Assembly: GCA_029990175.1 (NCBI GenBank)
Contig: JARKIP010000065.1
Coordinates: forward strand, 24,468,501-24,532,500
Direction: 5' to 3'
Length of the DNA stretch: 64,000 nt
Origin: Petunia secreta
Lineage: Eukaryota; Streptophyta; Magnoliopsida; Solanales; Solanaceae
Made by a program: the position numbers and the translations under genes. Position 1 is the first letter of the stretch; each line of letters begins with the position of its first letter. Positions 52,107-63,590 of the stretch are shown here, in pieces. The notes under the pieces are model-generated. The model ran no database searches. It was not told the origin of the DNA and saw only the letters and a list, made by a program, of their open reading frames with translations.

Positions 52107-53252
52107 TCACACCATCTTGGTATCGAAATTTTTTTTCGTTTCTTGTTCTTGTTATTGTTGGTGTTGTTATTTTACCTAAAAAAAAAAAAAAAAAAAGGTA
52201 GTAGAAAAAAAAATTCAAATTTGGGTTGATTTGTTTGTTGTTTGAATCAAACAACCAGTGATTCTTGTTCGCCATTGTTTCCTGATTCCAACGAGCACCT
52301 GTCGTACACGATTGACGACTAGGGTTTCGTGGTGAAATTTTGGATTGTTTTGAACATTGGTGGTGATTGAAACTCGGCCACAGCTTGAATTGGATGATGT
52401 CGATGAAGACTGGTGGTTCTTGAGTATTTGTGTGGTTGTTTGGTGCTTAATTTTTGAAGTCTATGATTTAAACCATCGTCCATACGCCGGAAAATTGTTA
52501 CCATCGCAACAGTGTACAGACACGAGGAGCTGAATCTTAGCTCAAAGGACTTTGAATTGATTTCCTCCGATTGTTGTTGTACCGGAGTTAAAAGCACCCG
52601 AATGCTGTTGAAAAATCTTGGTCAGTGAACAAAGTTAAAGTTGTCCGTACGCCGGAGCTCAAAGTTTCACTGTTCCATTGAAGAAGAAGGGGTAAAGTTT
52701 CAAATCCAAAACCCCAGGTAAAATCGTGTCGGCTTGAAAAGGGAAAGCGGATAAGGTAAAACCCTCTCCGTACCAAGGAGGGACCACTCTTGTACGGACA
52801 GGAGTTGGTGAGTTCGAAAAATATTTCGAAGAGCAATCGAAGGGTAGATTCTCTTAGGATCTCATTGCTTTGTGTTCGAAAATTCACGATAGTGGAACTC
52901 TAGAGTAAACATTTCTACCCGAGGTCGTACTATCGCATCTGAGCTTTTAGGAAATTGTGCGTGGAGCGACCGAAGTCCAAACTTTCGTATAAATTTCTTT
53001 TGACTCCGCGTGCTCAGTTTAAAAGCGTCCGTTCAATCGAGTCGAACATCACTTCACTCATCCCGAAGAGGCAGTGACTATTGTCGAACTTGAAGGATAT
53101 TAGGGGACATTGATCAATCAGACGAGCCACTGCTAACAAGTTTTTGAGTGACCGAGGACACTTACCCCCCAAAATTTAGTGCTACCGAGTGCTACTAAAA
53201 AGGTGAGGGAGTGTGTGAGGTTGTTTTCCATAACATTTGTTGTTTTGCAGGT
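52107..53252 (+). other. B3 untranslated leader
   Basis: A tract at about 52178-52197, a tcgagtcgaacatcacttc block near 53036 shared with B1, gtgagggagtg at 53203, and ttgttttgcaggtatg at the gag start. No credible gene. Confidence 0.7.
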
Positions 53253-54540
53253 ATGATGGCTAACGAAAGAGATAATCCCCCGAAGGCGACCTTGGATATT
53301 ATCATGTCCAAGTTGGAGGAAATATCCTTGAGGCTTGAGAATGTCGAAAGAAGGACCCCGAGCATTCAAATTGAATCCGGAGAAGGAACCAGCCGAGGTT
53401 CTACTCTAACTCCTGCCCCTTTTAAGGAGGTAGTGAAGAGATACGAGCTGAAAACCGATGTAGCTCCACAGGAGCATGAGTTGGGCCTTCCCCAACCCTT
53501 CGGCAATCCCCAAAGTTATGTCCCACTTCCTAAACCCATCAGGAATGTTCCAACATTTGAGCAAGCTGATGAAACTCAAGTTGGAGAAGGAGCCGAAGAT
53601 GGAAATGATGACTATGGTTATGGTTTTCCTTATCAGATTAGGATACCGATGATTGGAGGAAGGAATGTAAATGGAGGAAGGGGCCGAGGTAGAGGTCCAC
53701 ACTTCGGTTATGAAGGAGGGAATCCGAGGAGAGAATATGGCGTCTATGGTGAAAACTTGGGAGCTCAACCGGAGCCCTACCAAGGAGGTCGGGATCACTT
53801 CAACCTCAACAGTGTGACGATCAATATGCCCACATTCAAAGGGTATAGTGATACTTCCAAATACATCGAGTGGGAGCTGATGATGGATCGAATTTTTGAC
53901 ACCAATGAGATGACCGAACTAAAGAAGGCCACCTATGCTATATCATCGTTTGAATCTTATGCATATGTGTGGTGGGAAACGGTGAAGAGATCGAGGAGAA
54001 GGTCAGCATTGCCCGTAAATCTTACATGGGAAGAACTGAAGCGGGTAATGAGAGAAAAATATGTCAATGCTTCCTATCGACATGACCAACTCAAAAAGCT
54101 TTATGAGTTGAAGCAGGGTTCACAAACCGTGGATCAATACTACCATGATTTCTTAAAAATTCAAATGGCTTTGAATATGGAAGAGGAGGATTAAGAGCAA
54201 GCTGTTGTTCGATTCAAGAATGGGTTGAGTCGTGATATAGCCTTCCACTTGAGATTTCACAAGTACCAATGTCCATATGGAGTCTATGAAGCTGCATTTG
54301 AAGCTGAGAAATGGCTCGAGAAGGATAAGTTCAACCATTACCGGAGTACATCTACTACCCCGGTAACTAAGCCGAAGGAGTGGAAGAGCTCGAACACTAG
54401 TGGCAACGGTGCAAAACCCGAAGTGAAGAAGACTTATGAAAAGCCAACGCCAAGTGTTAGAGGTAACTCTAAGACTCAGTTGAACACACCATCATCTTCT
54501 TCTACCCAATGACACAAGTGTAGAGGATATGGTCATTTTG
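53253..54540 (+). pseudogene. B3 gag
   Basis: Start at 53253 (MMANERDNPPKATLDIIMS), chosen because it follows the conserved acceptor-like tgcag. A short helix-forming region, a Gly/Arg segment (GGRGRGRGPHFGYE), the capsid domain (INMPTFKGYSDTSKYIEWEL, YVWWETVKRSRRR) and YELKQGSQTVDQYY follow in one frame for 314 codons. The frame stops at a TAA (54192) where siblings have a Glu codon. The zinc knuckle has lost its first Cys to TGA (Q-stop-HKCRGYGHFARDC near 54510). Confidence 0.9.
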
Positions 54541-57500
54541 CTAGAGATTGTCCTACTCGAAAGGCCATAATTCTTATCGATGGGAGACCCCAAGAGCAAG
54601 ATAGTGAGCCCGAAGAGGAGAATAGTGATGAAGGGGAATTAATTTCTGAAGGAGAGGATATAATCGAGGATGATGATCCTCGAGCATTTCTTGTTGTGAG
54701 AAGGAGCTTGAGTGTGATGTTAGCCGAAGACGATGAGAATGTGCAACGTGAGAACCTTTTTCATGCTAGATGCCGAGTCAAGGGTGTGGTCTTCTCGATG
54801 ATCATTGACTTCGGTAGTTGTGCTAACGTTGTAAGTCAAACATTGGTTTCGCAATTGAAGTTACCCACCTCGAAGCACCCGAACCCATATCGGTTGCAAT
54901 GGCTTAATGAATGTGGTGAACTGAAGGTTACGAAACAAGTGTTGGTCAAATTCAAAATTGGCAACTACACTGACGAACTCATATTTGATGTGTTGCCAAT
55001 GCAAGCTTGCCATCTTCTATTTGGGAGGCCATGGCAATTTGATCGGAATGTTGTGCATAATGGCAAAGCTAACACTTATACTGCCACTCACGAGGTAAGA
55101 AAGTTTGTGCTTAAACCGTTGACTCTGAAGCAAGTCAGTGAGGACTATAAAAAAATGAAGGAGCTGAAAGAGGCGGCTAAAGCTAAGTACCCCATCGGAG
55201 GACCAATTGAAGCCGAAGCAAAAGCTCCATTACCCGAAGTCAAAAATATTTGTGCAATCATGCAACAGGGTGAAATTTTACGAGGCAACGACACCGGTCG
55301 AATGATGATTTGCCTCGTGCATAAGGGTATCCTTTTAACTCCAAATGATGATTTAACTAACAATAACCCTTTGCCTTTGTCTGTTCGTAAAGTTTTGCAG
55401 GACATCGAGGACATATTTCCCGAGGAAATGCCTGGTGGATTGCCTCCATTACGAGGAATCGAGCACCAAATAGATTTTGTACCGGGGTCATAAATCCCCA
55501 ACAAACCTGCATACCGGTGTAATACCGAAGACACCAATGAGGTCCAAAGGCAGGTTGATGAATTGCTAAACAAGGGCCTCGTTCGAGAGAGCTTGAGTCC
55601 TTGCGTCGTTCCTGTTATCCTTGTCCCGAAGATGGTTGGAACATGGCGAATGTGCGTTGATTGCCGGGCAGTCAAAAAAATAACGGTAAAGTATCGTCAT
55701 CCTATCACTCGATTAGATGACATGCTAGATGAGTTAAGTGGTTCTTCATGCTTTACGAAGATAGACCTCAGGTCCGGTTACCACCAGATCTGAATGAAAC
55801 CCAGAGACGAGCAAAAAACCGCATTCAAGACCAAGTTCGGTCTCTATGAATGGTTGGTAATGCCTTTTGGCTTATCCAACGTACCGAGCACATTCATGTG
55901 GCTGATGAACCGTGTGCTCAAACCGTTCATAAATAAGTTTGTTGTCATTTACTTTGATGACATCCTTATTTATAGTAAATCTGTGGATGAACATGTCGAA
56001 CACCTAAGGCTCGTGCTTGACACGCTTAGAGAAGCTATATGCTAACTTCAAGAAATGTACCTTTGTGTCGAACGAGTGGTCTTTCTAGGATTCATTGTCA
56101 GTGCTAATGGTGTTGAAGTCGACGAATCAAAGGTCGAAGCCATCAAGGATTGGCCAACTCCAACCTCGGTAACACAAGTTCGTAGCTTCCATGGCTTAGC
56201 TATCTTTTACCGGAGGTTTGTTCGAGACTTTAGCACTGTGGCAGCTCCTTTGACCGAGCTGGTAAAGAAAGACCATCCATTTATATGGGGAGAGTCCCAA
56301 GAGAGGGCTTTCCAAGAGTTGAAACGGCGGCTTTGCTCTGCCCCGTTATTGCAACTCCCTGACTTAGGCAAAGCATTCAAAGTCGAGTGTGATGCGTCTG
56401 GAGTTGGGATCGGAGGAGTGCTTATGCAAGAATCGAAGCCGATCACTTACTTCAGCGAAAAGCTTAAGGGCGCAACCTTGAATTACTCAACGTATGACAA
56501 GGAGTTGTATGCCCTCGTTCGAGCACTCGTCCATTGGCAGCACTATTTGTGGCCTAGAGAGTTTGTGATTAAAAGTGATCATGAATGTATGAAACATCTC
56601 CGAGGTCAAGAGAAATTGAACCGAAGGCATGCCAAATGTGTTGAATTCATTGAGAGTTTTCCATATGTAATTCAGTACAAAAAGGGAAAAGACAATGTTG
56701 TGGCCGATGCACTATCGAGGAAATTTGCTTTAGCGACCACACTCTCCTCTAGGCTCAGGGGATTCGAAAGTATCAAGTTGATGTACGAAGACGATCCCCA
56801 GCTAAAATGTATTCGAGAGGCAATCTTGAGTGGCCGAAGGGTTCAGAAATATCGGTGGCACCATGGCTACCTCTTCAAGAATGGGAGGGTTTGTGTGCCA
56901 GTGTCATCATGGAGAGAGCTCTTAGTTCGAGCTCCGGAGGCTTGATGGGACACTTCGGTGTCGACAAAACTCTTGGTATCTTAACCGAGCAGTTCCATTG
57001 GCCCAAAATGCGACGAGATGTGAAAAAGCTTTGCAACGCTTGTCTCCTTTGCAAGAAAGCTAAATCGAAGTCCAACCCTCATGGTTTGTATACCACGTTG
57101 CCTGTGCCTGATCGACCTTAGGTTGATATATCTATGGACTTTGTGTTGGGGTTACCTAGGTCGGGGGGTGGACATGATAGCATCTTTGTCGTGGTCGACC
57201 GTTTTTTGAAAATGGCTCACTTTATTCCTTGCAAAAAGTGTGATGATGCACAACATGTAACTACTTTGTTTATTTCTATTGTGTTGAGATTGCACGGTGT
57301 GCCTCGTACTATTGTGAGTGATCGAGACTCAAAGTTCTTGAGTCAATTTTGGAAATGTTTGTGGGGTGCCCTCGGCACCAAACTACTATTCTCGACATCT
57401 CACCATTCTCAGACTGATGGACAGACCGAGGTAGTTAACCGAACCTTGGGGTCTTTACTTCGTGCAATGACCAAAGGCAAGGTCGGAAACTGGGCTGATC

Positions 57501-58021
57501 GATTGCCCATGATGGAGTTTGCATACAATTGAACGGTGCATTGAATGATAAAGATGACCCCGTTCGAGTGTGTGTATGGTTTTAATCCTTTGATTCCACT
57601 TGATCTAGCCCCGTTGCCTCGAGATGTTGTTATTGATTTTGAAGGTACTCATCGAGCTAAAGCTCTGCTCGAATTGCATGCCAAGACGAAGAAGAATCTT
57701 GAGGAAGCTTATGCCAAAGTGGCATTAAAAAAGAACAAGGGGCGAAAGAAGTTGGAGTTGAAGAAGGGAGACTGGGTTTGGGTTCACTTCCAAAGAGACC
57801 GGTTCCCGAACCAAAGGAAAGGAAAGTGCTCCTCGAGGGGATGGTCCATTTCAAGTGCTGAGCAAGATCAACAACAATGCTTATTTGATCGACCTCCCAG
57901 GTGAGTAAAATGTATCCAACACTTTCAATGTTGCTGATTTAACTCCTTGAGCTGTAGACCAAGTACCGGAGACGGAAGATGAAGCAATTTCGAGGATGAA
58001 ATCTTCTCAAGAAAGGGAGGA
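54541..58021 (+). pseudogene. B3 pol
   Basis: Protease: SMIIDFGSCANVVSQTL, so the DSG triad reads DFG, a loss of the usual Ser. RT: CVDCRAVKKITVKYRHP, IDLRSGYHQI, then a TGA where siblings have Arg (near 55793), and active site VVIYFDDILIYSK. RNase H: VECDASGVGIGG with SDHECMKHL. Integrase: HHCC (GGLMGHFGVDKTL, CNACLLC), MDFVLGLPRS, VSDRDSKFL and TDGQTEVVNRTL with all three acidic residues. Stops near 55493, 57122 and 57530 and a frameshift near 56040 and 56930. The terminal SRMKSSQEREDDA runs into the LTR. Confidence 0.9.
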
Positions 58022-58861
58022 TGATGCAGCCCAAAGTTCTTAACAAGTGCTCGACAATCCGCCGAAGGCAATGACTGATCAACCGAGGCCGATGACACGA
58101 AGCCAAGCCAAGTTGCTCCATGACATGCACATTCAGTTGGCTTGGCTGGGAGGAAGCATGTGTTTGGATGAAGAATTGAAAAGTGCTAAAACCGAGGGCT
58201 ACATCTTTAAATTTGAGCCCAAGGACAAAGTGACCGAACACCAAATCTTGGCACTGAGTAACACAGAGCCGAACACAACAACTTGTGTTCGAAGTTAAGT
58301 GTGCGCCCGATGACGATTGTGTTCGAGCAAACAACCAAGCACCAAGTCGAGGTTGCCGAACACTCACTTAAGTGTGATCGAGCAAGCAACCGAGCACCGA
58401 AGTCAAGGCTGTCGAACACACTTTAGCTTAGCCCTGCGTTGCTTGTTTCTATTGGTCACCTGTGACCATTTACTAGTTTGCCCTTAGTATTTCCTATATA
58501 AACCTTGTTCCATTTCATTGTAAGTAGCTAGTTTTTAAATATTGAGTAATGACTGAAATTGCCAAGAGCATTTCTTGTCTTCGATGAGAGCGAACCCCAG
58601 TGAGGGAATCTTGGACTTGTGGCTTTCGGTGAATCCAGTTGAACATTTCCTCTTTGATCATTCAGTTTGCAAGAGGCAATGTTCTCTTGAGGATTGTTGC
58701 ACAGTTTAGGTGATTCTTGACTTTCCTTTCGATCGAGCTTTGAGACAAGTTCCTCACTATTCTTTCGAAACGAAGCAAGTCTTGTCTTTCTTCTATCTTT
58801 TAATCTTGTTTTCCGCTGTTGACTCGGTTGCTAGTCTTATCTTCGGATTTGGCTTGCACCA
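58022..58861 (+). mobile_element. 3' LTR of B3
   Basis: One base shorter than the 5' LTR and clearly alignable throughout, with scattered, mostly transition-type differences. Same U3 motif cluster at 58236-58420. Confidence 0.95.
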
Positions 58862-58866
58862 CCCTT

Positions 58867-59340
58867 GACATAGAAATGGAAGATGAGGAGCAAGCTATCA
58901 TCCGCTTCAAGAATGGTTTGAGCGGGGAGATTGCTTCTCAATTGAGGCTACACATCTTTCATTCTCTTCAAGATGTTTGTGATGCCGCGGTTGAAGCCGA
59001 GAAGTGGCTCAAAGAAGAGAAAGCTCCTCGCTATAGGAGTACTACTTCTACTCCAACAACTCGGCCCAAAGAATGGAAGATCCCAAACACAAGTGGTGCA
59101 AGTGGGAGTCGTGATGTGAAGAAGCCTTTTGAGAAGGCTACCCCGAGAAGCGACTTCAAAGAAGTTGGAGGTAATTCTAAAACTCAATCAAATACTCCTT
59201 CTTCTTCTTCTTCTTTCCAATGCCACAAGTGCAAGGGTAATGGCCACTTTGCCAAAGAATACCCTACCCGAAAAACAATGATTGTGATGGATGATGGGTT
59301 GGTTTATAGGAGGTAAGTGAGCCCGAGGGTGATGTTGTTG
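58867..59340 (+). pseudogene. D gag, C-terminal part after B3
   Basis: Resumes as MEDEEQAIIRFKNGLSGEI, continues through AEKWLKEEKAPRY, a Ser-rich linker and a zinc knuckle CHKCKGNGHFAKEYPTRK in which the fourth ligand Cys is Tyr. It stops just after the knuckle (near 59316). Confidence 0.9.
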
Positions 59341-61020
59341 AGGAGAGTGAGATAGTTGAGGGTGAAGAGAGAGCGGCGAAGGGGGATGATCCTAATATGT
59401 TCCTAGTGGTAAGTCGTAGTTTGAGTGCCATGATGAGTGAAGAGAGGGAGGATGAGCAAAGGGAGAACTTGTTCCATGCTAGGTGTAGAGTGAAGGGAAA
59501 AGCGTGCTCCATGATTATTGACTCGGGTAGTTGTGAAAATGTGGTGAGCCAATCTTTGGTCTCATAATTGAAGTTGCCTACCCTTAAACACCCAAGCCCC
59601 TACCGTTTGTATTGGTTGAGTGAATGTGGGGAATTGAAGGTTGTAAAGCAAGTCTTGATTAAGTACAAGATTGGGAACTACCAAGATGAGCACTTTGCCA
59701 AAGAATGTAGTACCAATGCAAGCTTGCCACCTCTTGTTTGGTAGGCGTTGGCAATATGACAAGCAAGTGGTTCATGATGGCCGAGCCAACACTTACACGG
59801 TTAGACATGAGGGGAAGAAGTATGTGCTTACACCCTTGACACCAAAGCAAGTGAGTGATGACTATCGGTGCATAAAGGAGTTGAGGGAAGCGGCTAAGGC
59901 CAAATCTCCGATTGTGGCCAAGCCTTTGGCCGAGATTCCACCATCTTCTCCTGGTCGCATTTGTGCCATGATGCAACCGGGCGAGTACATGAGAGGTAAT
60001 GATAGCACCAAGATGCTCATTTGCCTAGTGCACAAAGGTATGGTTTTAAATTCCGAAAGTGATTATTTTCCTAACCCTAACCCTTTGCCTAGTGCCATTG
60101 AGAATGTTTTGAAGGCATTTGAGGACATGCTCCCGGAAAAGATGCCGAGTGGTCTTCCTCCATTGAGGGGGATTGAGCACAAAATTGATTTTTTCCCGGG
60201 GTCCCAAATTCCAAACAAGTCGGCCTATAGGAGCAACCCGGAAGACATAAAGGAATTGCAAAGGCTTGGTTCGTGAAAGCTTGAGTCCGTGTGCCATACC
60301 GGTCATTCTTTTGCCAAAGAAGGACGGAACATGGAAAATGTGTATTGATTGTCGTGCCGTCAACAAGATAACGGTAAAGTATCGTCATCCCATTCCTAGA
60401 CTTGATGACATGCTTGATGAGTTTAGTGGTTCTAGTATCTTTTCTAAGACAGATCTTAGGTCCGGATACCACCAAATCCGGATGAAACCGGGTGATGAGT
60501 GGAAAACCGCATTCAAGACCAAGTTTGGTCTCTATGAATGGTTGGTGATGCCTTTTGACCTCTCCAACGCACCTAGCACTTTTATGAGATTGATGAACCA
60601 TGTCTTGAAGTCGTTTATCAACAAATTCGTGGTTGTCTATTTTGAAGATATCTTATATATAGCAAATCAATAGACGACCATGTTGGCCACTTGAGTCAAG
60701 TCCTTGAAGTGGTAAGAGCCGAAAAGCTCTATACCAATTTTAAGAAGTGTGCCTTTTTTGTTGAAAAGGTTGTCTTTTTGGGCTTTGTTGTTAGTGCAAA
60801 TGGTGTAAAGGTTGATGAATCCAAAGTTGAAGCCATTAGATATTGGCCTACTCCTACCACCGTCTCTCATGTGAGGAGTTTCCATGGCCTTACTAGTTTC
60901 TATAGACGCTTTGTTAGGGACTTTAGCACCATTACCGCACCACTCACTGAGTTGGTGACGAAAGACAAACCCTTTGTGTAGGGAGAGCCTCAAGAGACGG
61001 CTTTCAAAGAGTTAAAAGGT
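59341..61020 (+). pseudogene. D protease and RT
   Basis: Protease at 59480-59760 (SMIIDSGSCENVVSQSLVS, DSG intact) with a TAA near 59566 and a rearranged stretch near 59690. Linker with KYVLTPLTPKQVSDDY. RT 60266-60673 (CIDCRAVNKITVKYRHP, DLRSGYHQIRMKPGDEWK) has VVVYFEDIL, so the YFDD motif is altered to YFED. A deletion at 60245-60270 removes the QVDELLNK segment. A TAG near 60979 ends the connection part. Confidence 0.9.
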
Positions 61021-61023
61021 AAG

Positions 61024-62844
61024 TTGAGTACTGCCGCTTTGTTACAATTGCCCGACTTCGGGAAGGCTTTTGAGGTGGAATGTGATGCCTCAGGGGTGGG
61101 TATTGGGGGTGTTCTCATGCAAGAAGGAAAACCTGTTGCCTACTTTAGTAAAAAATTGAAAGGTTCAACCTTGAATTACTCCACGTATGACAAGGAGTTG
61201 TATGCCCTTGTGAGAGCTCTTGCTCATTGGCAACACTATCTAGGGCCAAGGGAATTTGTGATCAAGAGTGACCATGAGTCACTCAAGCATCTTAGGGGCC
61301 AAGAAAAGTTGAACAAAAGGCGTGCCAAATGGGTGCAGTTCATTGAGTCTTTTCCCTATGAAATTCATTACAAGAAGGAAAAGGACAATGTTGTAGCCGA
61401 TGCACTTTCTAAAAAGTTCGCCCTTGCTACCACTCTTGCTTCTAGGCTTATGGGTTTTGAAAGTATAAAGTTGATGTATGAACATGACCCAAAGCTCAAG
61501 AGCATTCATGATGCTCTAGTGAGTGGGGAGAGGGTGGAGAAATATCAATGGGTAGATGGCTACATTTTTAAAAATGGTAGAGTTTGTGTGCCCGAGTCCT
61601 CATGGAGAGAGTTGCTAGTGCGTGAAGCACATTGTGGGGGCTTGATGGGTCACTTTGGGAGGAACAAAACCCTTGCTATCCTCAAGGAGCAATTCCATTG
61701 GCCAAAAATGGAGTTGCGAATTGCCCGACTTTGCAAAAATTGCTTAGATTGCAAGCATGATAAGTCCAAGTCCAATCCTCATGGTTTGTACACTCCCCTC
61801 CCTATTCCCAGTAGTCCGTGGATGGAAATTTCGATAGATTTTATTATGGATTTTCCACTGTCTAAGGGGGGACATGATAGCATTTATATTGTCGTGGATA
61901 GGTTCTCGAAAATGGCTCACTTCATCCCTTGTAGAAAGAGTCATCATGCAAAACATGTAGCTTCTTTGTTCATTGATAATGTGTTAAAGTTGCATGGTGT
62001 GCCTCAAACCATTGTGAGTGATAGGGACTCTAAGTTCCTTAGTCATTTTTGGAGAAGTCTTTGGGGTGCTCTTGGCACCAAGTTGTTGTTTTCCACATCC
62101 CACCACCCTCAAACGGATGGTCAAATCGAGGTGGTGAAACTAACCTTGGGTGCTCTACTTAGAGCTATGACCCGAGGTAAGGCCGGGACGTGGGTTGAAA
62201 AATTACCTCTTATGGAGTTTGTATATAACCGTACATTGTATAGCATGATTGACATGACTCCGTTTGAGTGTGTTTATGATTTTAATCCTTTGATTCCAAT
62301 TGATCTAACCCCTTTGCCCAAGGATATGGTTGTTTGTTTTGAAGGTAAAAGCCGAGCATTTATGCTCGAGATCCATGCCAAGGCAAAAAAGAGCTTGGAG
62401 GAAGCCTATGCAAAGGTGAGCCTCAAGAAGAACAAGGGAAGGAAAAAGATGGAACTCAAGAAAGGAGATTGGGTGTGGGTGCACTTCCGCAAAGAGATGT
62501 TTCCAAACCTTAGAAAAGGAAAGTTGGCACCCCGAGGTGTTGGACCGTTCCAAGTGCTTTCCAGGATCAACAACAATGCCTACGTGATTGATCTACCCGG
62601 TGAGTACAATGTGTCAAATACTTTCAATGTTAGTGACTTGGCTCCTCTTTATGTTGATGTTGATGCCGTTGAAGATGATGCCTTAATTTCGAGGACGAAA
62701 TCTTCTCAAGAAGGGAGGATGATAAGGGGCAAACCACCACAGGGCCCTTTACTAGAAGCCAAGCCAAAGCACTTCATGATGCTCACCTTCACTTGGTATG
62801 GAAAGGCTTGGACGTGGAAGATGAGCACTCCGGAACCACCTTGA
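61024..62844 (+). CDS. D RNase H and integrase (uninterrupted, 606 codons)
   Basis: RNase H with D21, E58, D83 and D126 in the expected motifs (VECDASG, DKELYA, SDHESL, ADALSKK). Integrase with zinc residues H203, H210, C237 and C240 and core D272, D333 and E369 (ISIDF, SDRDSKF, DGQIEVV), spaced as in DDE integrases. The C-terminal domain (KKGDWVWVHFRKEMFP, PFQVLSRINNNAYVIDLPGE) is complete. Reading continues through the purine tract and about 41 codons into the 3' LTR, where a frameshift has occurred. As in C, no chromodomain. Not functional as a polyprotein because the upstream frames are broken. Confidence 0.93.
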   Translation: MSTAALLQLPDFGKAFEVECDASGVGIGGVLMQEGKPVAYFSKKLKGSTLNYSTYDKELYALVRALAHWQHYLGPREFVIKSDHESLKHLRGQEKLNKRRAKWVQFIESFPYEIHYKKEKDNVVADALSKKFALATTLASRLMGFESIKLMYEHDPKLKSIHDALVSGERVEKYQWVDGYIFKNGRVCVPESSWRELLVREAHCGGLMGHFGRNKTLAILKEQFHWPKMELRIARLCKNCLDCKHDKSKSNPHGLYTPLPIPSSPWMEISIDFIMDFPLSKGGHDSIYIVVDRFSKMAHFIPCRKSHHAKHVASLFIDNVLKLHGVPQTIVSDRDSKFLSHFWRSLWGALGTKLLFSTSHHPQTDGQIEVVKLTLGALLRAMTRGKAGTWVEKLPLMEFVYNRTLYSMIDMTPFECVYDFNPLIPIDLTPLPKDMVVCFEGKSRAFMLEIHAKAKKSLEEAYAKVSLKKNKGRKKMELKKGDWVWVHFRKEMFPNLRKGKLAPRGVGPFQVLSRINNNAYVIDLPGEYNVSNTFNVSDLAPLYVDVDAVEDDALISRTKSSQEGRMIRGKPPQGPLLEAKPKHFMMLTFTWYGKAWTWKMSTPEPP

Positions 62845-63017
62845 AGATCATGCATTGGAGCGCCATCGAAGGAGGACCGCTTAGTTGCATAGCGTAGGTG
62901 ATTCTTTGCCATCGTTTGGGGTGTAACGAAATATTGTTCTTCGTTGCTACTTGAACAATCGTGTGAGTCTCGTCTCGGTTTTATCTCTTTTCCGCTTTCG
63001 TAGTTTACCCCTTATCA
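62720..63017 (+). mobile_element. 3' LTR of D with internal deletion
   Basis: 298 bp against 834 bp in the 5' LTR. Sequence jumps from ggaccgcttag (5' LTR position 48630) to ttgcatagcgtagg (49168), with tag present at both breakpoints. The deletion removes the GC palindromes and the core promoter. Confidence 0.93.
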
Positions 63018-63022
63018 AATGC

Positions 63023-63590
63023 ATTGAAGGCTTGGTGTGTTGACCATAAGCTTAGAGGTCATAAGGAACATAGTTGTTTAATCTTACATGTTCCATGTCT
63101 TATTGATCTCTTTGCTTGTTATGGTAGTGAGTACTTGTTGTTGTTGAGCCAAGACCTTGTTGTTTCCTTTGGAGACATAAGCTTTTTGATTAGTATTGAT
63201 ACTTGGCTCTACCACAAAAGTGTGATTTTCACATCACTTGTACTCACTCTTATTGGACTTGCCTACTCTTGTAGCGGGAAGTTTTGGTGTGTTCTTATTG
63301 GGCTTAGGGATCATAGGGATTTGGATGAATTTATCTTGCATATTCTCTACCCTATGATCTCTTTGATGAATCATGTCTTGAGTGCACCCATTGGGGAAGC
63401 CTAGTACTTGTTGTTTTCTTTAGAAACATGCGCTTTATCATTGTTATTGATACTTGGTCATACCATAAGAGTGTGTTTTCCCACACTTTTGGCACTAACC
63501 TTCTTGTAGTGGGAAGCTTTGTTGTGCTTGTTTTGAATGTAGGCTTGATGGTTTGATTTCGAGGACGAAATCCTTTCAAGAAGGGGAGGA
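63023..63590 (+). pseudogene. A-family acidic ORF (A3), C-terminal part after D
   Basis: Continues the A3 frame from the aatgc duplication: LKAWCVDHKLRGH, VPCLIDLFACYGSEYL, VVSFGDISFLISIDTWLYHK, then a shift near 63400 and a second WSYHKSVF-like copy. It ends at SRTKSFQEGEDDAGQI across the purine tract. Like A1 it contains the duplicated WLYHKSVF module. No function assigned. Confidence 0.8.

Larger units (their letters stand above)
51251..58861 (+). mobile_element. Full-length Ty3/gypsy element B3, inserted in D gag
   Basis: LTRs 51251-52091 and 58022-58861, primer site 52095-52106, gag from 53253, pol to about 57955, polypurine tract (agaaagggagga) at 58009-58021. Exact target duplication ccctt (51246-51250, 58862-58866). 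It is the innermost and therefore youngest layer of the nest, yet its ORFs already hold many stops. Confidence 0.96.
48467..63017 (+). mobile_element. Ty3/gypsy element D, split by B3, inserted in A3
   Basis: 5' LTR 48467-49300, primer site 49303-49314, gag from 50330, interruption by B3 (51251-58861), gag and pol to 62719, shortened 3' LTR 62720-63017. Exact target duplication aatgc at 48462-48466 and 63018-63022. About 6.9 kb without B3. Same family as C. Confidence 0.95.

Noticed and set aside
48467..63017. Element D considered as two separate elements because of its different-length LTRs
   Set aside because: The matching AATGC flanks, matching LTR termini, and continuity of gag across B3 show a single element with a deleted 3' LTR.
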